Position numbers and translations under genes: made by a program
Shown here: piece by piece, positions 1 to 5,890 of the stretch
Layout: every line of letters begins with the position of its first letter
Numbering within the stretch: the stretch's first letter is position 1
NCBI GenBank assembly: GCA_023230175.1
Contig: JALNXV010000236.1
Location: 1 to 5,891, forward strand
DNA length: 5,891 nt
Direction: 5' to 3'
Origin: Candidatus Cloacimonadota bacterium
GTDB lineage: Bacteria; Cloacimonadota; Cloacimonadia; Cloacimonadales; WRIO01
Notes under the pieces: generated by a model
Database searches by the model: none
What the model was told of the DNA's origin: nothing
Seen by the model: only the letters and a program-made list of their open reading frames with translations

Positions 1-22
1 ATACATTCAATATATTATAAAA

Positions 23-43
23 CTACAAGCTGGAAGCTTGTAG
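23..43. repeat. Perfect 9-bp hairpin, REP-like element or terminator
   Basis: CTACAAGCT (23-31) and AGCTTGTAG (35-43) are perfect reverse complements around a GGA loop. On the - strand the stem is followed by GTTTTATAATA, a weak T-tract, so it might terminate a leftward transcript. On the + strand it is followed by AACTTTTG, which is poor for termination. The compact stem with a purine loop also suits a second family of dispersed intergenic palindromes. The sequence alone does not decide between these. Confidence 0.55.
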
Positions 44-94
44 AACTTTTGAGCCTGCGAGAAAACAATCTATTTGTCCTCAATTCCCTTCTCA

Positions 95-122
95 CTGCGT
101 GATTAGAGAATCAAGTCCGCAG
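95..122. other. Imperfect stem-loop in the leader
   Basis: CTGCG (95-99) pairs with CGCAG (118-122), and inside it TGATT (100-104) pairs with AATCA (109-113) around an AGAG loop, leaving AGTC (114-117) as a one-sided bulge. This gives ten pairs in all. It lies just before the 33-bp array and may belong to the same structured block. Its role is unknown and a chance fold cannot be excluded. Confidence 0.3.
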
Positions 123-131
123 ATATTTTCC

Positions 132-222
132 TGCAAGCAGGGATGCTCGCACAACAAATCAAAGTGCAAGCAGGGATGCTCGCACAACAAATCAAAGTGC
201 AAGCAGGGATGCTCGCACAACA
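132..222. repeat. Tandem array of three REP-like palindromes, 33-bp period
   Basis: Three identical 25-bp units lie at 132-156, 165-189 and 198-222, separated by two identical 8-bp spacers AATCAAAG (157-164 and 190-197). Each unit is an imperfect palindrome: TGCAAGCA, loop GGGA, TGCTCGCA, followed by CAACA. In the last two copies the stem extends to nine pairs (GTGCAAGCA with TGCTCGCAC). One position is an A/C mismatch on this strand but becomes a G-U wobble in RNA from the opposite strand, so the bottom-strand RNA would pair fully. An inverted copy lies at 5662-5686. Identical spacers rule out CRISPR. The size, hairpin and intergenic, dispersed placement resemble REP elements mobilised by REP-associated tyrosine transposases; that link is inference. 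Confidence 0.85.
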
Positions 223-282
223 TTGATTTGGGGACAATCTTAGTTAATATTTTGCTTATTTATTAATGAATTAATAAAATCA

Positions 283-312
283 TTTGACAATTAACAGGAT
301 ATATTATTTTTA
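283..312 (+). promoter_or_regulatory. Putative uvrB promoter
   Basis: TTTG at 283-286 and TATTTTTA at 305-312 are 18 bp apart and match the Bacteroidota/FCB-type pattern (TTTG, about 19 bp, TAnnTTTG) with one mismatch. The first element is also part of a perfect TTGACA (284-289), but no -10 box lies 16-18 bp from it: TATATT at 300-305 is too close. No E. coli-type LexA box (CTG-N10-CAG) was found, so SOS control is not evident. The assignment rests on motif and position in very AT-rich DNA. Confidence 0.4.
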
Positions 313-343
313 GAAGTTATCGTTAAGTTTATGGAGTTTAAAA

Positions 344-2350
344 ATGGGTAAATTTAAAATACATTCTAAGTATAAACCAACCGGCGATCAACCTCAAGCA
401 ATTGACGAACTTACAAATAATATTTTAAATAATGAAAAGTATCAAATTTTATTAGGGGCAACAGGTTCCGGCAAAACTTTTACGATAGCCAATGTTATTG
501 AAAGAGTCAATAAGCCAACTTTGATAATGTCACACAATAAAACCTTAGCGGCTCAATTATACGGAGAATTTAAACAGCTTTTTCCGGATAATGCTGTAGA
601 ATATTTTATAAGTTATTATGATTATTATCAACCTGAAGCCTATATCCCCGGCAAAGACATTTACATTGAAAAAGACTCAGATGTCAACGAACAGATTGAA
701 CGATTAAGACTAAGGGCAACAATGTCATTATTTGAAAGACAAGATGTTATAATTGTTGCCAGTGTATCTTGTATTTATGGTTTAGGTATTCCGGAAGATT
801 ATCGCGAAGCAGCTTTATTTTTAAAAAAAGGTCAAGTAATAGAAAGAGAAGAACTTTTAGAAAAACTTGTTGCAGGTCATTACGGACGTAACGATATAGC
901 CTTTGAAAGAGGTTTTTTTAGAGTAAGAGGAGACGTAGTTGACATCTACCCTGCATATTTGGAAAACTCTGTTAGAGTTGAATTTTTTGGAGACGAAATA
1001 GAAAAGATTTCAAGACTTAACCCTATCAGTGGTCATATTTTAGAAGAAGTTGACGACTATCCTATTTACCCTGCAAATCACTTTGTTATGTCCCCAAGCA
1101 GAAAAACTAATGCTGTCAATTCAATCCAAAAAGAACTCGATGAACAAGTTAAATATTTCTTAGATAATAATAAATTAGTAGAAGCTCAACGAATTGAACA
1201 AAGGACAATGTTTGATTTAGAAATGATTAAAGAAATCGGATATTGTTCCGGTATAGAAAACTATTCAAGACACTTAACCGGTGCAAAAAAAGGGATGCCC
1301 CCGTTTTGTTTATTAGACTATTTCCCGGATGACTTTTTAATGGTGATTGACGAATCTCACGCCAGTGTGCCTCAAGTCAGAGCAATGTATGGTGGTGACT
1401 ATACAAGAAAAACAAATCTTGTCCAATATGGATTTAGACTGCCTTCTGCCTTTGATAACAGACCTCTTAAATTTGATGAATTTGAAGCTCATTACCCACA
1501 AGTGATTTATGTATCAGCTACCCCGGGAGATTACGAACTTGAAAAAACACAAGGAGTCTTTACTGAACAAATTATCCGACCCACCGGCTTAATTGACCCT
1601 GAAATCATTATTAGACCTGTTGACACTCAAGTCGATGACGTAATCAATGAAATAAACTTAAGAACTAAGAAAAAACAACGTGTTCTTATCACTACTCTGA
1701 CTAAAAAAATGGCTGAAGACTTATCTAAATATCTTGAAGATGCCGGAATTAAAGTCAGATATATGCACAGTGAGGTGGAAACTATTGAGCGTTCCAAAAT
1801 TATACGTGAGCTCAGACTCGGCGAAATTGACGTAATTGTAGGTATCAATCTACTTAGAGAAGGACTTGATATGCCTGAGGTTTCTTTAGTTGCTATCTTA
1901 GATGCAGATAAAGCAGGATTTTTGCGTTCCACCAGATCATTAATCCAAACAGCAGGAAGAGCTGCTCGACACATCGACGGAACAGTTATTTTTTATGCTA
2001 ACGTTATGACCCAAGCGATGAAAGAAACTATTAGTGAGACTAACAGAAGACGAGAAAAACAATTAAAATATAACCTTGATAATAATATCAGCCCAAAACA
2101 AATCGAAAAAAGCGTAGAAGATATCTTGAAATCTACTTCTGTTGCTGACGGTTATGCTGATTATGAGGTTAATACCAAATCTAAAAAAGAAGAACAAAAC
2201 AAACACATCAATGAATATCTAAATTTAGATAAAAAAGAAGACTTGATTTCACTACTAAAAAAAGATATGAAAAAAGCAGCCGATGAACTCAATTTTGAAT
2301 TAGCTGTAGAATTACGCGATAGAATTGTCGAATTAGAAAATTTATTATGA
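344..2350 (+). CDS. uvrB: UvrABC excinuclease subunit B (UvrB)
   Basis: UvrB is the DNA-damage verification helicase of bacterial nucleotide excision repair. It is loaded by UvrA, opens DNA around the lesion with a beta-hairpin and recruits UvrC for the two incisions; it acts in the cytoplasm. The 668 residues match the usual family length. Visible in order are Walker A GATGSGKT (38-45), the tyrosine-rich damage-probing hairpin beginning [12 protein letters not shown] (91-102), the UvrA-contacting domain 2 (about 150-250), Walker B-type DESH (336-339), SATPG (391-395), RPTGL (412-416), helicase motif [10 protein letters not shown] (535-542) and the C-terminal UVR motif (about 632-667) that contacts UvrC. 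GGAG at 333-336, 7 nt before the ATG, supports this start. The next gene follows after only 16 bp. Nothing is truncated and no key motif is missing. Confidence 0.98.
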   Translation: MGKFKIHSKYKPTGDQPQAIDELTNNILNNEKYQILLGATGSGKTFTIANVIERVNKPTLIMSHNKTLAAQLYGEFKQLFPDNAVEYFISYYDYYQPEAYIPGKDIYIEKDSDVNEQIERLRLRATMSLFERQDVIIVASVSCIYGLGIPEDYREAALFLKKGQVIEREELLEKLVAGHYGRNDIAFERGFFRVRGDVVDIYPAYLENSVRVEFFGDEIEKISRLNPISGHILEEVDDYPIYPANHFVMSPSRKTNAVNSIQKELDEQVKYFLDNNKLVEAQRIEQRTMFDLEMIKEIGYCSGIENYSRHLTGAKKGMPPFCLLDYFPDDFLMVIDESHASVPQVRAMYGGDYTRKTNLVQYGFRLPSAFDNRPLKFDEFEAHYPQVIYVSATPGDYELEKTQGVFTEQIIRPTGLIDPEIIIRPVDTQVDDVINEINLRTKKKQRVLITTLTKKMAEDLSKYLEDAGIKVRYMHSEVETIERSKIIRELRLGEIDVIVGINLLREGLDMPEVSLVAILDADKAGFLRSTRSLIQTAGRAARHIDGTVIFYANVMTQAMKETISETNRRREKQLKYNLDNNISPKQIEKSVEDILKSTSVADGYADYEVNTKSKKEEQNKHINEYLNLDKKEDLISLLKKDMKKAADELNFELAVELRDRIVELENLL

Positions 2351-2366
2351 GAATTTTGGAGTATAA

Positions 2367-3725
2367 ATGAAAAAAGAATTGAAAATATGCCATTTATTAA
2401 TCTATATATTGTTTTTTGTTTCTTGCGCTCATCATCAAATTATCATTCAAGAACCGGCTGAAATATTAGATATTGAGATTTATCCTCAAAATTTTAACTA
2501 TTACGTCTCTCAAATAGATAGCACACTTCTCCCTAACTTAAGTATAGAAAAGCAATCAGAATTAGACAGCTTATCTAATAAGTTATTTTATAGTGTTTGG
2601 ACTGATACTTTAAATACTGACAATGAAAAAGTCATTGAGTTATTTGAATATTATCAATCATTATTTGAACGATACAAAAAAAAACCGGGATATGCAGAAA
2701 ATAAACTACCTCGTGATTCACTTAATATAATTGAAATTCTTAATAATGCTAATTTAAATCAAGGCTTTAATACATTCAAAAAAGCAATAACTACCGAATA
2801 TACAGACATTAGAGTCTTACCAACAAATAAACCTTATTTCTATAACCATAATCTCGCCGGAGAAGGATTCCCTTTTGATTACTGGCAAAATTCTACTATC
2901 CCTATTGGAACACCAATATTTATTTACCACGAAACTAAACATTGGGCTCTAATAGGCTCACATATTTGTCATGGCTGGATCCCTAAAAATAAAATTGCTT
3001 ATGTAAATGATGAACAAATTAACAAGATTATGAATTTGCCTTTAGTAGCAATACTAAGAGACAATCAAGAATTAAAAACAATATATAATAAATATATAGG
3101 TAAAGCGGACATCGGAACAATATTTCCTTTATTAAGTGAAATGGACAATTGTTATAATGTTTTATTTTTTGAAAGAGATAGTCTTGCCAATGCAAACGAA
3201 ATAAACCTACAAATCTCAAAAGACATTTCTGCTCAAAAACCAATACCTCTAAATATTGAAAATATTAACCAAATCTGCCAACAAATGCAAGGTCAACTTT
3301 ACGGTTGGGGTGGTATGTATTTGAATAGAGATTGTTCGCAAACTATGCTTGATATGTTTATGCCTTTTGGTATTTTATTGCCAAGAAATAGCAAGCAACA
3401 AGCTAATAATGGCGGCTTTTCTGTTGACATTAGCGACTTAAATATTAAAGAAAAAAAGAAATTTATCATTAACAATGCCAAACCCTTTACAACACTAATC
3501 GGTTTACCCGGACATATTATGTTATATATCGGACATATTGAAAATGAACCAATTGTATTTCATAATATGTGGGGTATAAAAACATTACATCGAAAAAATG
3601 AAGGTCGGTTTGTTGTAGGTAAAGCAGTAATCACCTCCCTTGAACCGGGAAAAGAACTAAAATACGTTAAAAAAAATACAACCCTAATTAATCGTATCAA
3701 TAAACTGACTTTTATTATTCCTTAA
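2367..3725 (+). CDS. SH3b-NlpC/P60 murein endopeptidase lipoprotein
   Basis: This is a predicted cell-wall hydrolase of 452 residues. The N-terminus is a lipoprotein signal: basic MKKELK, a hydrophobic core and FVSC with the lipidated cysteine at 20, so the mature protein should be membrane-anchored outside the cytoplasm. Residues about 30-140 are a helical N-terminal region. About 145-215 (RVLPTNKP, GEGFPFDYWQNS, GTPIFIYHE, GWIPKNKIAY) look like the first bacterial SH3 domain of the SH3b1-SH3b2-NlpC/P60 family, and 215-285 fit the second. The catalytic domain has LYGWGG then RDCS with nucleophile Cys323, PGHIMLYIGH with His383, and FHNMWG with His399 as likely third residue. Characterised relatives cleave the gamma-D-Glu-diaminopimelate bond of murein peptides. 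GGAG at 2358-2361 supports the start. The 16-bp gap suggests co-transcription with uvrB. Exact substrate and role (turnover, recycling or defence) are inferred. Confidence 0.9.
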   Translation: MKKELKICHLLIYILFFVSCAHHQIIIQEPAEILDIEIYPQNFNYYVSQIDSTLLPNLSIEKQSELDSLSNKLFYSVWTDTLNTDNEKVIELFEYYQSLFERYKKKPGYAENKLPRDSLNIIEILNNANLNQGFNTFKKAITTEYTDIRVLPTNKPYFYNHNLAGEGFPFDYWQNSTIPIGTPIFIYHETKHWALIGSHICHGWIPKNKIAYVNDEQINKIMNLPLVAILRDNQELKTIYNKYIGKADIGTIFPLLSEMDNCYNVLFFERDSLANANEINLQISKDISAQKPIPLNIENINQICQQMQGQLYGWGGMYLNRDCSQTMLDMFMPFGILLPRNSKQQANNGGFSVDISDLNIKEKKKFIINNAKPFTTLIGLPGHIMLYIGHIENEPIVFHNMWGIKTLHRKNEGRFVVGKAVITSLEPGKELKYVKKNTTLINRINKLTFIIP

Positions 3726-3792
3726 AACAACCTTTTTTGATCTTCTCACCAACTCCAAAAACCGGAATCATTAAAAAATATATTGATTAATA

Positions 3793-3823
3793 TTTGCTTG
3801 TTATTATTTTAATAATATATTTT
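3793..3823 (+). promoter_or_regulatory. Putative flavodiiron gene promoter
   Basis: TTTG at 3793-3796 and TATATTTT at 3816-3823 are 19 bp apart, close to the Bacteroidota/FCB-type promoter pattern. The same bases also read as a sigma70-like pair, TTGCTT (3794-3799) and TATATT (3816-3821), 16 bp apart. Transcription would begin near 3830, just before the Shine-Dalgarno GGAGG (3842-3846). Either reading gives a promoter here, which fits the 127-bp gap after the preceding gene. Confidence 0.45.
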
Positions 3824-3840
3824 AATTATAATGATAATTA
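3802..3840. promoter_or_regulatory. Two operator-like palindromes over the promoter
   Basis: TATTATT-TT-AATAATA (3802-3817) fills the promoter spacer. TAATTAT-AATG-ATAATTA (3823-3840) covers the predicted start site. Both are perfect 7-bp inverted repeats and their centres are 22 bp apart, about two helical turns. The second overlaps TATAATGATAAT (3827-3838), which differs at one base from the first two GATAAT hexamers of the Fur-box consensus. Control by a Fur/PerR-family or similar dimeric repressor would suit an oxygen and iron gene pair. AT-rich DNA makes such palindromes by chance fairly easily, so this is a candidate only. Confidence 0.35.
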
Positions 3841-3852
3841 CGGAGGAAAACA

Positions 3853-5025
3853 ATGAAAGCTGTCAAAATAACAGATAACGTCTATTGGGTTGGAGTAATA
3901 GACTGGGATTTAAGAAATTTTCACGGATATCTAACACAAAGAGGTTCAACATACAATGCATATTTAATTATTGATGAAAAAATTACTTTAATTGACAATG
4001 TTAAATATTACTTATATGATGAAATGATTGAACGGATTTCCAGTGTAATTGACCCGACAAAAATTGATTATATCATACAAAATCACGTAGAAATGGACCA
4101 CTCAAGTTCATTGCCTATGCTAATGAAACTCATTCCAAATGCTAAGATATATACATCACCAAACGGAGAAAAAGGTTTGAGAATGCATTATAAACAAGAC
4201 TGGAATTTTCACGCTGTGCAATCAGGAGAAAAATTGAGTTTAGGTAAAAGAAGCATACAATTTGTTTTAACACCTATGGTTCATTGGCCCGATAATATGG
4301 TTTCTTGGTGTGAAGAGGATAAAATCTTATTTTCTAATGATGCCTTCGGACAGCATATCGCATCATCAGAAAGATTTGATGATGAATTTCCGGCAAATAT
4401 AGTCTTAGAAGAAGCAAGAAAATATTATGCAAATATAGTTTTACCTTATGGTAAACAAGTACAAAGTGTTTTAAAGACAGCCTCAACTCTCGATATAAAA
4501 ACTATTTGCCCAAGCCATGGCTTAATCTGGAAAAAACATATACCCGAAATAATTAATGAGTATGTAAAATGGTCCTCAAACCAAGCAGAAGAAAAAGCTG
4601 TAATTATTTACGATACTATGTGGAAATCAACCGAAAAAATGGCTCAAGCAATAAGAGAAGCTTTTGAACAAATAAATATCCCTGTTCATATGAGTAATCT
4701 TCAATGCAATCACATTTCAGATATTATGACAGAACTTATCACAGCTAAATATATATGTGTCGGTTCTCCTACCTTAAATAATAATATCTTACCTACTGTT
4801 TCCGCCTTTTTAACATATATGAAAGGACTCGCTCCCAAAGATAGATACGGCTTAGCTTTCGGGTCTTACGGTTGGGGTGGACAAAGCATCGGCATCGTCG
4901 ATAATATTTTAAAAGAATGTGGCTTTACTACAATGGATATGATAAGACTTCAATACATACCAACTACCGAACAACTCAATGAGATTACACAACAACTTAT
5001 CCCCCAAATAAAAGAAATAATGTAA
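3853..5025 (+). CDS. fprA: Flavodiiron protein (FprA-type, class A)
   Basis: Flavodiiron proteins are cytoplasmic enzymes that reduce O2 to water and/or NO to N2O, usually fed by rubredoxin. The 390 residues comprise a metallo-beta-lactamase-like domain (about 1-245) and a flavodoxin domain (about 248-388). The diiron ligands expected for the family are present: His78, Glu80 and Asp82 in NHVEMDH, His144 in MVHWPDN, the bridging Asp163 in SNDAFGQH and His222 in CPSHG. His83 occupies a position that is a ligand only in some members. FMN-binding loops are YDTMWKST (253-260), GSPTLNNN (304-311) and FGSYGWGG (336-343). There is no C-terminal rubredoxin or flavin reductase extension, hence class A; its electron donor is not encoded in this window. 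GGAGG at 3842-3846 is 6 nt before the ATG. The ferritin gene follows 66 bp later. O2 versus NO preference cannot be read from the sequence. Confidence 0.96.
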   Translation: MKAVKITDNVYWVGVIDWDLRNFHGYLTQRGSTYNAYLIIDEKITLIDNVKYYLYDEMIERISSVIDPTKIDYIIQNHVEMDHSSSLPMLMKLIPNAKIYTSPNGEKGLRMHYKQDWNFHAVQSGEKLSLGKRSIQFVLTPMVHWPDNMVSWCEEDKILFSNDAFGQHIASSERFDDEFPANIVLEEARKYYANIVLPYGKQVQSVLKTASTLDIKTICPSHGLIWKKHIPEIINEYVKWSSNQAEEKAVIIYDTMWKSTEKMAQAIREAFEQINIPVHMSNLQCNHISDIMTELITAKYICVGSPTLNNNILPTVSAFLTYMKGLAPKDRYGLAFGSYGWGGQSIGIVDNILKECGFTTMDMIRLQYIPTTEQLNEITQQLIPQIKEIM

Positions 5026-5027
5026 AA

Positions 5028-5051
5028 AATTTATTGCTTTTCCAATAAATT
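5028..5051. promoter_or_regulatory. AT-rich inverted repeat before ferritin
   Basis: AATTTATTG (5028-5036) and CAATAAATT (5043-5051) are perfect 9-bp reverse complements around a CTTTTC loop, starting 3 bp after the flavodiiron stop codon. The repeat covers the upstream element of the putative ferritin promoter. It could be an operator or a weak stem-loop at the 3' end of the upstream message. It lacks GC pairs and a following T-tract, so it is a poor intrinsic terminator. Confidence 0.35.
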
Positions 5052-5062
5052 ATATTAGTTTG
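5033..5062 (+). promoter_or_regulatory. Putative ferritin promoter
   Basis: ATTG (5033-5036) and TTAGTTTG (5055-5062) lie 18 bp apart and each differs by one base from the TTTG / TAnnTTTG pattern seen before uvrB and the flavodiiron gene. It would allow ferritin to be transcribed separately as well as by read-through from upstream. The evidence is motif resemblance only. Confidence 0.35.
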
Positions 5063-5081
5063 TAGAGTAAAGTAAATTAAT

Positions 5082-5086
5082 GGAGG
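5082..5086 (+). promoter_or_regulatory. Shine-Dalgarno that fixes the ferritin start
   Basis: An in-frame ATG at 5080 overlaps GGAGG (5082-5086), so it cannot use that sequence as its ribosome binding site. The ATG at 5092 lies 5 nt after GGAGG, a normal spacing, and gives an N-terminus (MKINDKLSKELNEQ) that aligns with known ferritins. The start at 5092 is therefore preferred over 5080. Confidence 0.85.
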
Positions 5087-5091
5087 AAATA

Positions 5092-5580
5092 ATGAAAATT
5101 AATGATAAGCTCAGCAAAGAATTAAACGAACAAATAACTAAAGAATTTTACTCTGAATATTTGTATCTCGCTATGGCAGTACATTTTGAAGATTTAAATT
5201 TAGAAGGTTTCGCTAACTGGATGTACAAACAAGCTACCGAAGAACACGAACACGGAATGAAAATATTGAAATATCTCGTAGAAAGAGGTAGTTCAGTTAA
5301 AATAGATAAAATTGATGAACCTAAGTTCGATAAGTCAAGTATCAAAGGTATCTTTGAACAAGCCTTAAAACATGAACAGTTCGTAACAAAATCTATTGAT
5401 AATTTAATGGACATCGCTATCGAAACTAATGATCACCCAACTAAAAATTTCTTAATCTGGTTTGTTGATGAACAAGTAGAAGAAGAATCTTCTGTTGAAA
5501 AAATCATTAACTATCTCGATATGATAGGCGATAAAGGAAATGGTCTATTTATGCTCGATAGAGAACTTAGCAAAAGATAA
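5092..5580 (+). CDS. ftnA: Non-heme ferritin (FtnA-type)
   Basis: Ferritin forms a 24-subunit cytoplasmic shell that oxidises Fe(II) at a diiron ferroxidase centre and stores it as a ferric mineral. The 162-residue protein has the expected four-helix length. By comparison with E. coli FtnA, the ferroxidase residues are all present: Glu18, Tyr25, Glu51, His54, Glu95 (in KHEQF), Gln128 and Glu131 (in DEQVEEE). The third-iron (C) site typical of bacterial ferritins is also retained: Glu50, Glu127 and Glu130. The C-terminal part carries GLFMLDRELS, the characteristic short fifth helix. It is a true ferritin rather than a Dps or a heme-binding bacterioferritin. It lies 66 bp after the flavodiiron gene and ends just before a strong terminator, so the two are probably at least partly co-transcribed. 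Iron-dependent or redox-dependent control is likely but unproven. Confidence 0.96.
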   Translation: MKINDKLSKELNEQITKEFYSEYLYLAMAVHFEDLNLEGFANWMYKQATEEHEHGMKILKYLVERGSSVKIDKIDEPKFDKSSIKGIFEQALKHEQFVTKSIDNLMDIAIETNDHPTKNFLIWFVDEQVEEESSVEKIINYLDMIGDKGNGLFMLDRELSKR

Positions 5581-5597
5581 GATTAAAATCAAACTAT

Positions 5598-5633
5598 AAA
5601 AAGAGGCCGAAACTATGTTTCGGCTTCTTTTTT
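5598..5633 (+). terminator. Intrinsic terminator after ferritin, possibly bidirectional
   Basis: GAGGCCGAAAC (5603-5613) pairs with GTTTCGGCTTC (5617-5627) around a TAT loop, with one G-U pair, and six T follow (5628-5633). The preceding A5 (5598-5602) can extend the stem and becomes a T5 tract for - strand transcription. In that direction the G-U pair becomes an A-C mismatch, so leftward termination should be somewhat weaker. It lies 17 bp after the ferritin stop and separates it from the convergent reading frame on the right. Confidence 0.93.
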
Positions 5634-5661
5634 ATATTTTTAAAAGGCTGTTGAATAATGT

Positions 5662-5686
5662 TGTTGTGCGAGCATCCTTGCTTGCA
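5662..5686 (-). repeat. Inverted single copy of the REP-like palindrome
   Basis: Read on the - strand this is the same 25-bp unit as in the array at 132-222, with one change: the first loop base is A instead of G (AGGA for GGGA). Both stem arms and the trailing CAACA are unchanged, and the shared sequence extends 5' by AG as in the second and third array copies. Conserved arms with a variable loop suggest selection on, or recent spread of, a hairpin. It lies between the ferritin terminator and the end of a convergent gene, a typical place for REP-type elements. Confidence 0.85.
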
Positions 5687-5722
5687 CTGTAAACATCTTA
5701 AATACATTAATATCAATCAATA

Positions 5723-5890
5723 TTATACATTAAAATGTAACTTTGCTATATAATTTAACAAATCCTTGTCTTGGCTATATATATGTTTTTTTAAATCTTT
5801 AACTCTTTGTGAGGCCCCTCGTAATAATTTTACATTATATTTATCAGATAATTCATCCATTTTTTGTAAAAACAAAAACCTTGCCAAAAC
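5723..5890 (-). CDS. C-terminal end of an unrecognised protein (partial)
   Basis: A - strand frame is open from the window's right edge for 55 codons and stops with TAA at 5725-5723. The peptide is hydrophilic and looks protein-like: it begins VLARFLFLQKMDELSDKYNV, continues with KLLRGASQRVKDLKK and ends in NYIAKLHFNV, probably helical. An internal ATG (QKM) has no Shine-Dalgarno before it, so this is more likely the 3' end of a longer gene than a small complete one. I do not recognise the family. Being convergent with ferritin, it would share the terminator region at 5598-5633. Without the upstream part, a chance open frame remains possible. Confidence 0.45.
   Translation of the reverse strand, partial: VLARFLFLQKMDELSDKYNVKLLRGASQRVKDLKKHIYSQDKDLLNYIAKLHFNV

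Larger units (their letters stand above)
1..343. other. Gene-free leader region with repeats, upstream of uvrB
   Basis: No convincing gene lies in these 343 bases. One + strand frame is open from base 1 to a TGA at 100-102 (33 codons), but it runs through a perfect palindrome and has no recognisable protein character. The stretch holds a hairpin at 23-43, a weaker fold at 95-122, a three-copy palindromic array at 132-222, an AT-rich inverted repeat (259-266 with 271-278, loop TGAA) and a putative uvrB promoter. No tRNA or rRNA signature was seen. Confidence 0.6.

Noticed and set aside
1..102. 33-codon open frame on the + strand at the left edge, possibly the end of an upstream gene
   Set aside because: It reads through the perfect palindrome at 23-43, has no recognisable protein features and is short enough to be chance.
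132..222. Possible CRISPR array
   Set aside because: The spacers are only 8 bp and identical to each other, and there are no cas genes; this is a tandem palindromic repeat.
241..343. LexA/SOS operator upstream of uvrB
   Set aside because: No CTG-N10-CAG or GAAC/GTTC-type LexA site is present; only AT-rich inverted repeats are seen.
1627..1974. 115-codon - strand frame inside uvrB
   Set aside because: It is a shadow of the well-supported uvrB helicase domain in another frame, with low-complexity Ser/Ile-rich translation and no family resemblance.
3028..3481. Two - strand frames (71 and 60 codons) inside the NlpC/P60 gene
   Set aside because: Both lie opposite conserved coding sequence, including the catalytic region, and look like antisense shadows.
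3726..3792. Terminator after the NlpC/P60 gene
   Set aside because: The T-rich run CCTTTTTTGATC is not preceded by a stable stem, and the AATCA/TGATT pairing further on is too weak.
5080..5091. Upstream ATG giving a 166-residue ferritin
   Set aside because: This ATG overlaps the GGAGG ribosome binding site; the ATG at 5092 has correct spacing and matches ferritin N-termini.
5148..5414. 88-codon - strand frame inside ferritin
   Set aside because: It is antisense to strongly conserved ferroxidase residues and shows no independent coding evidence.
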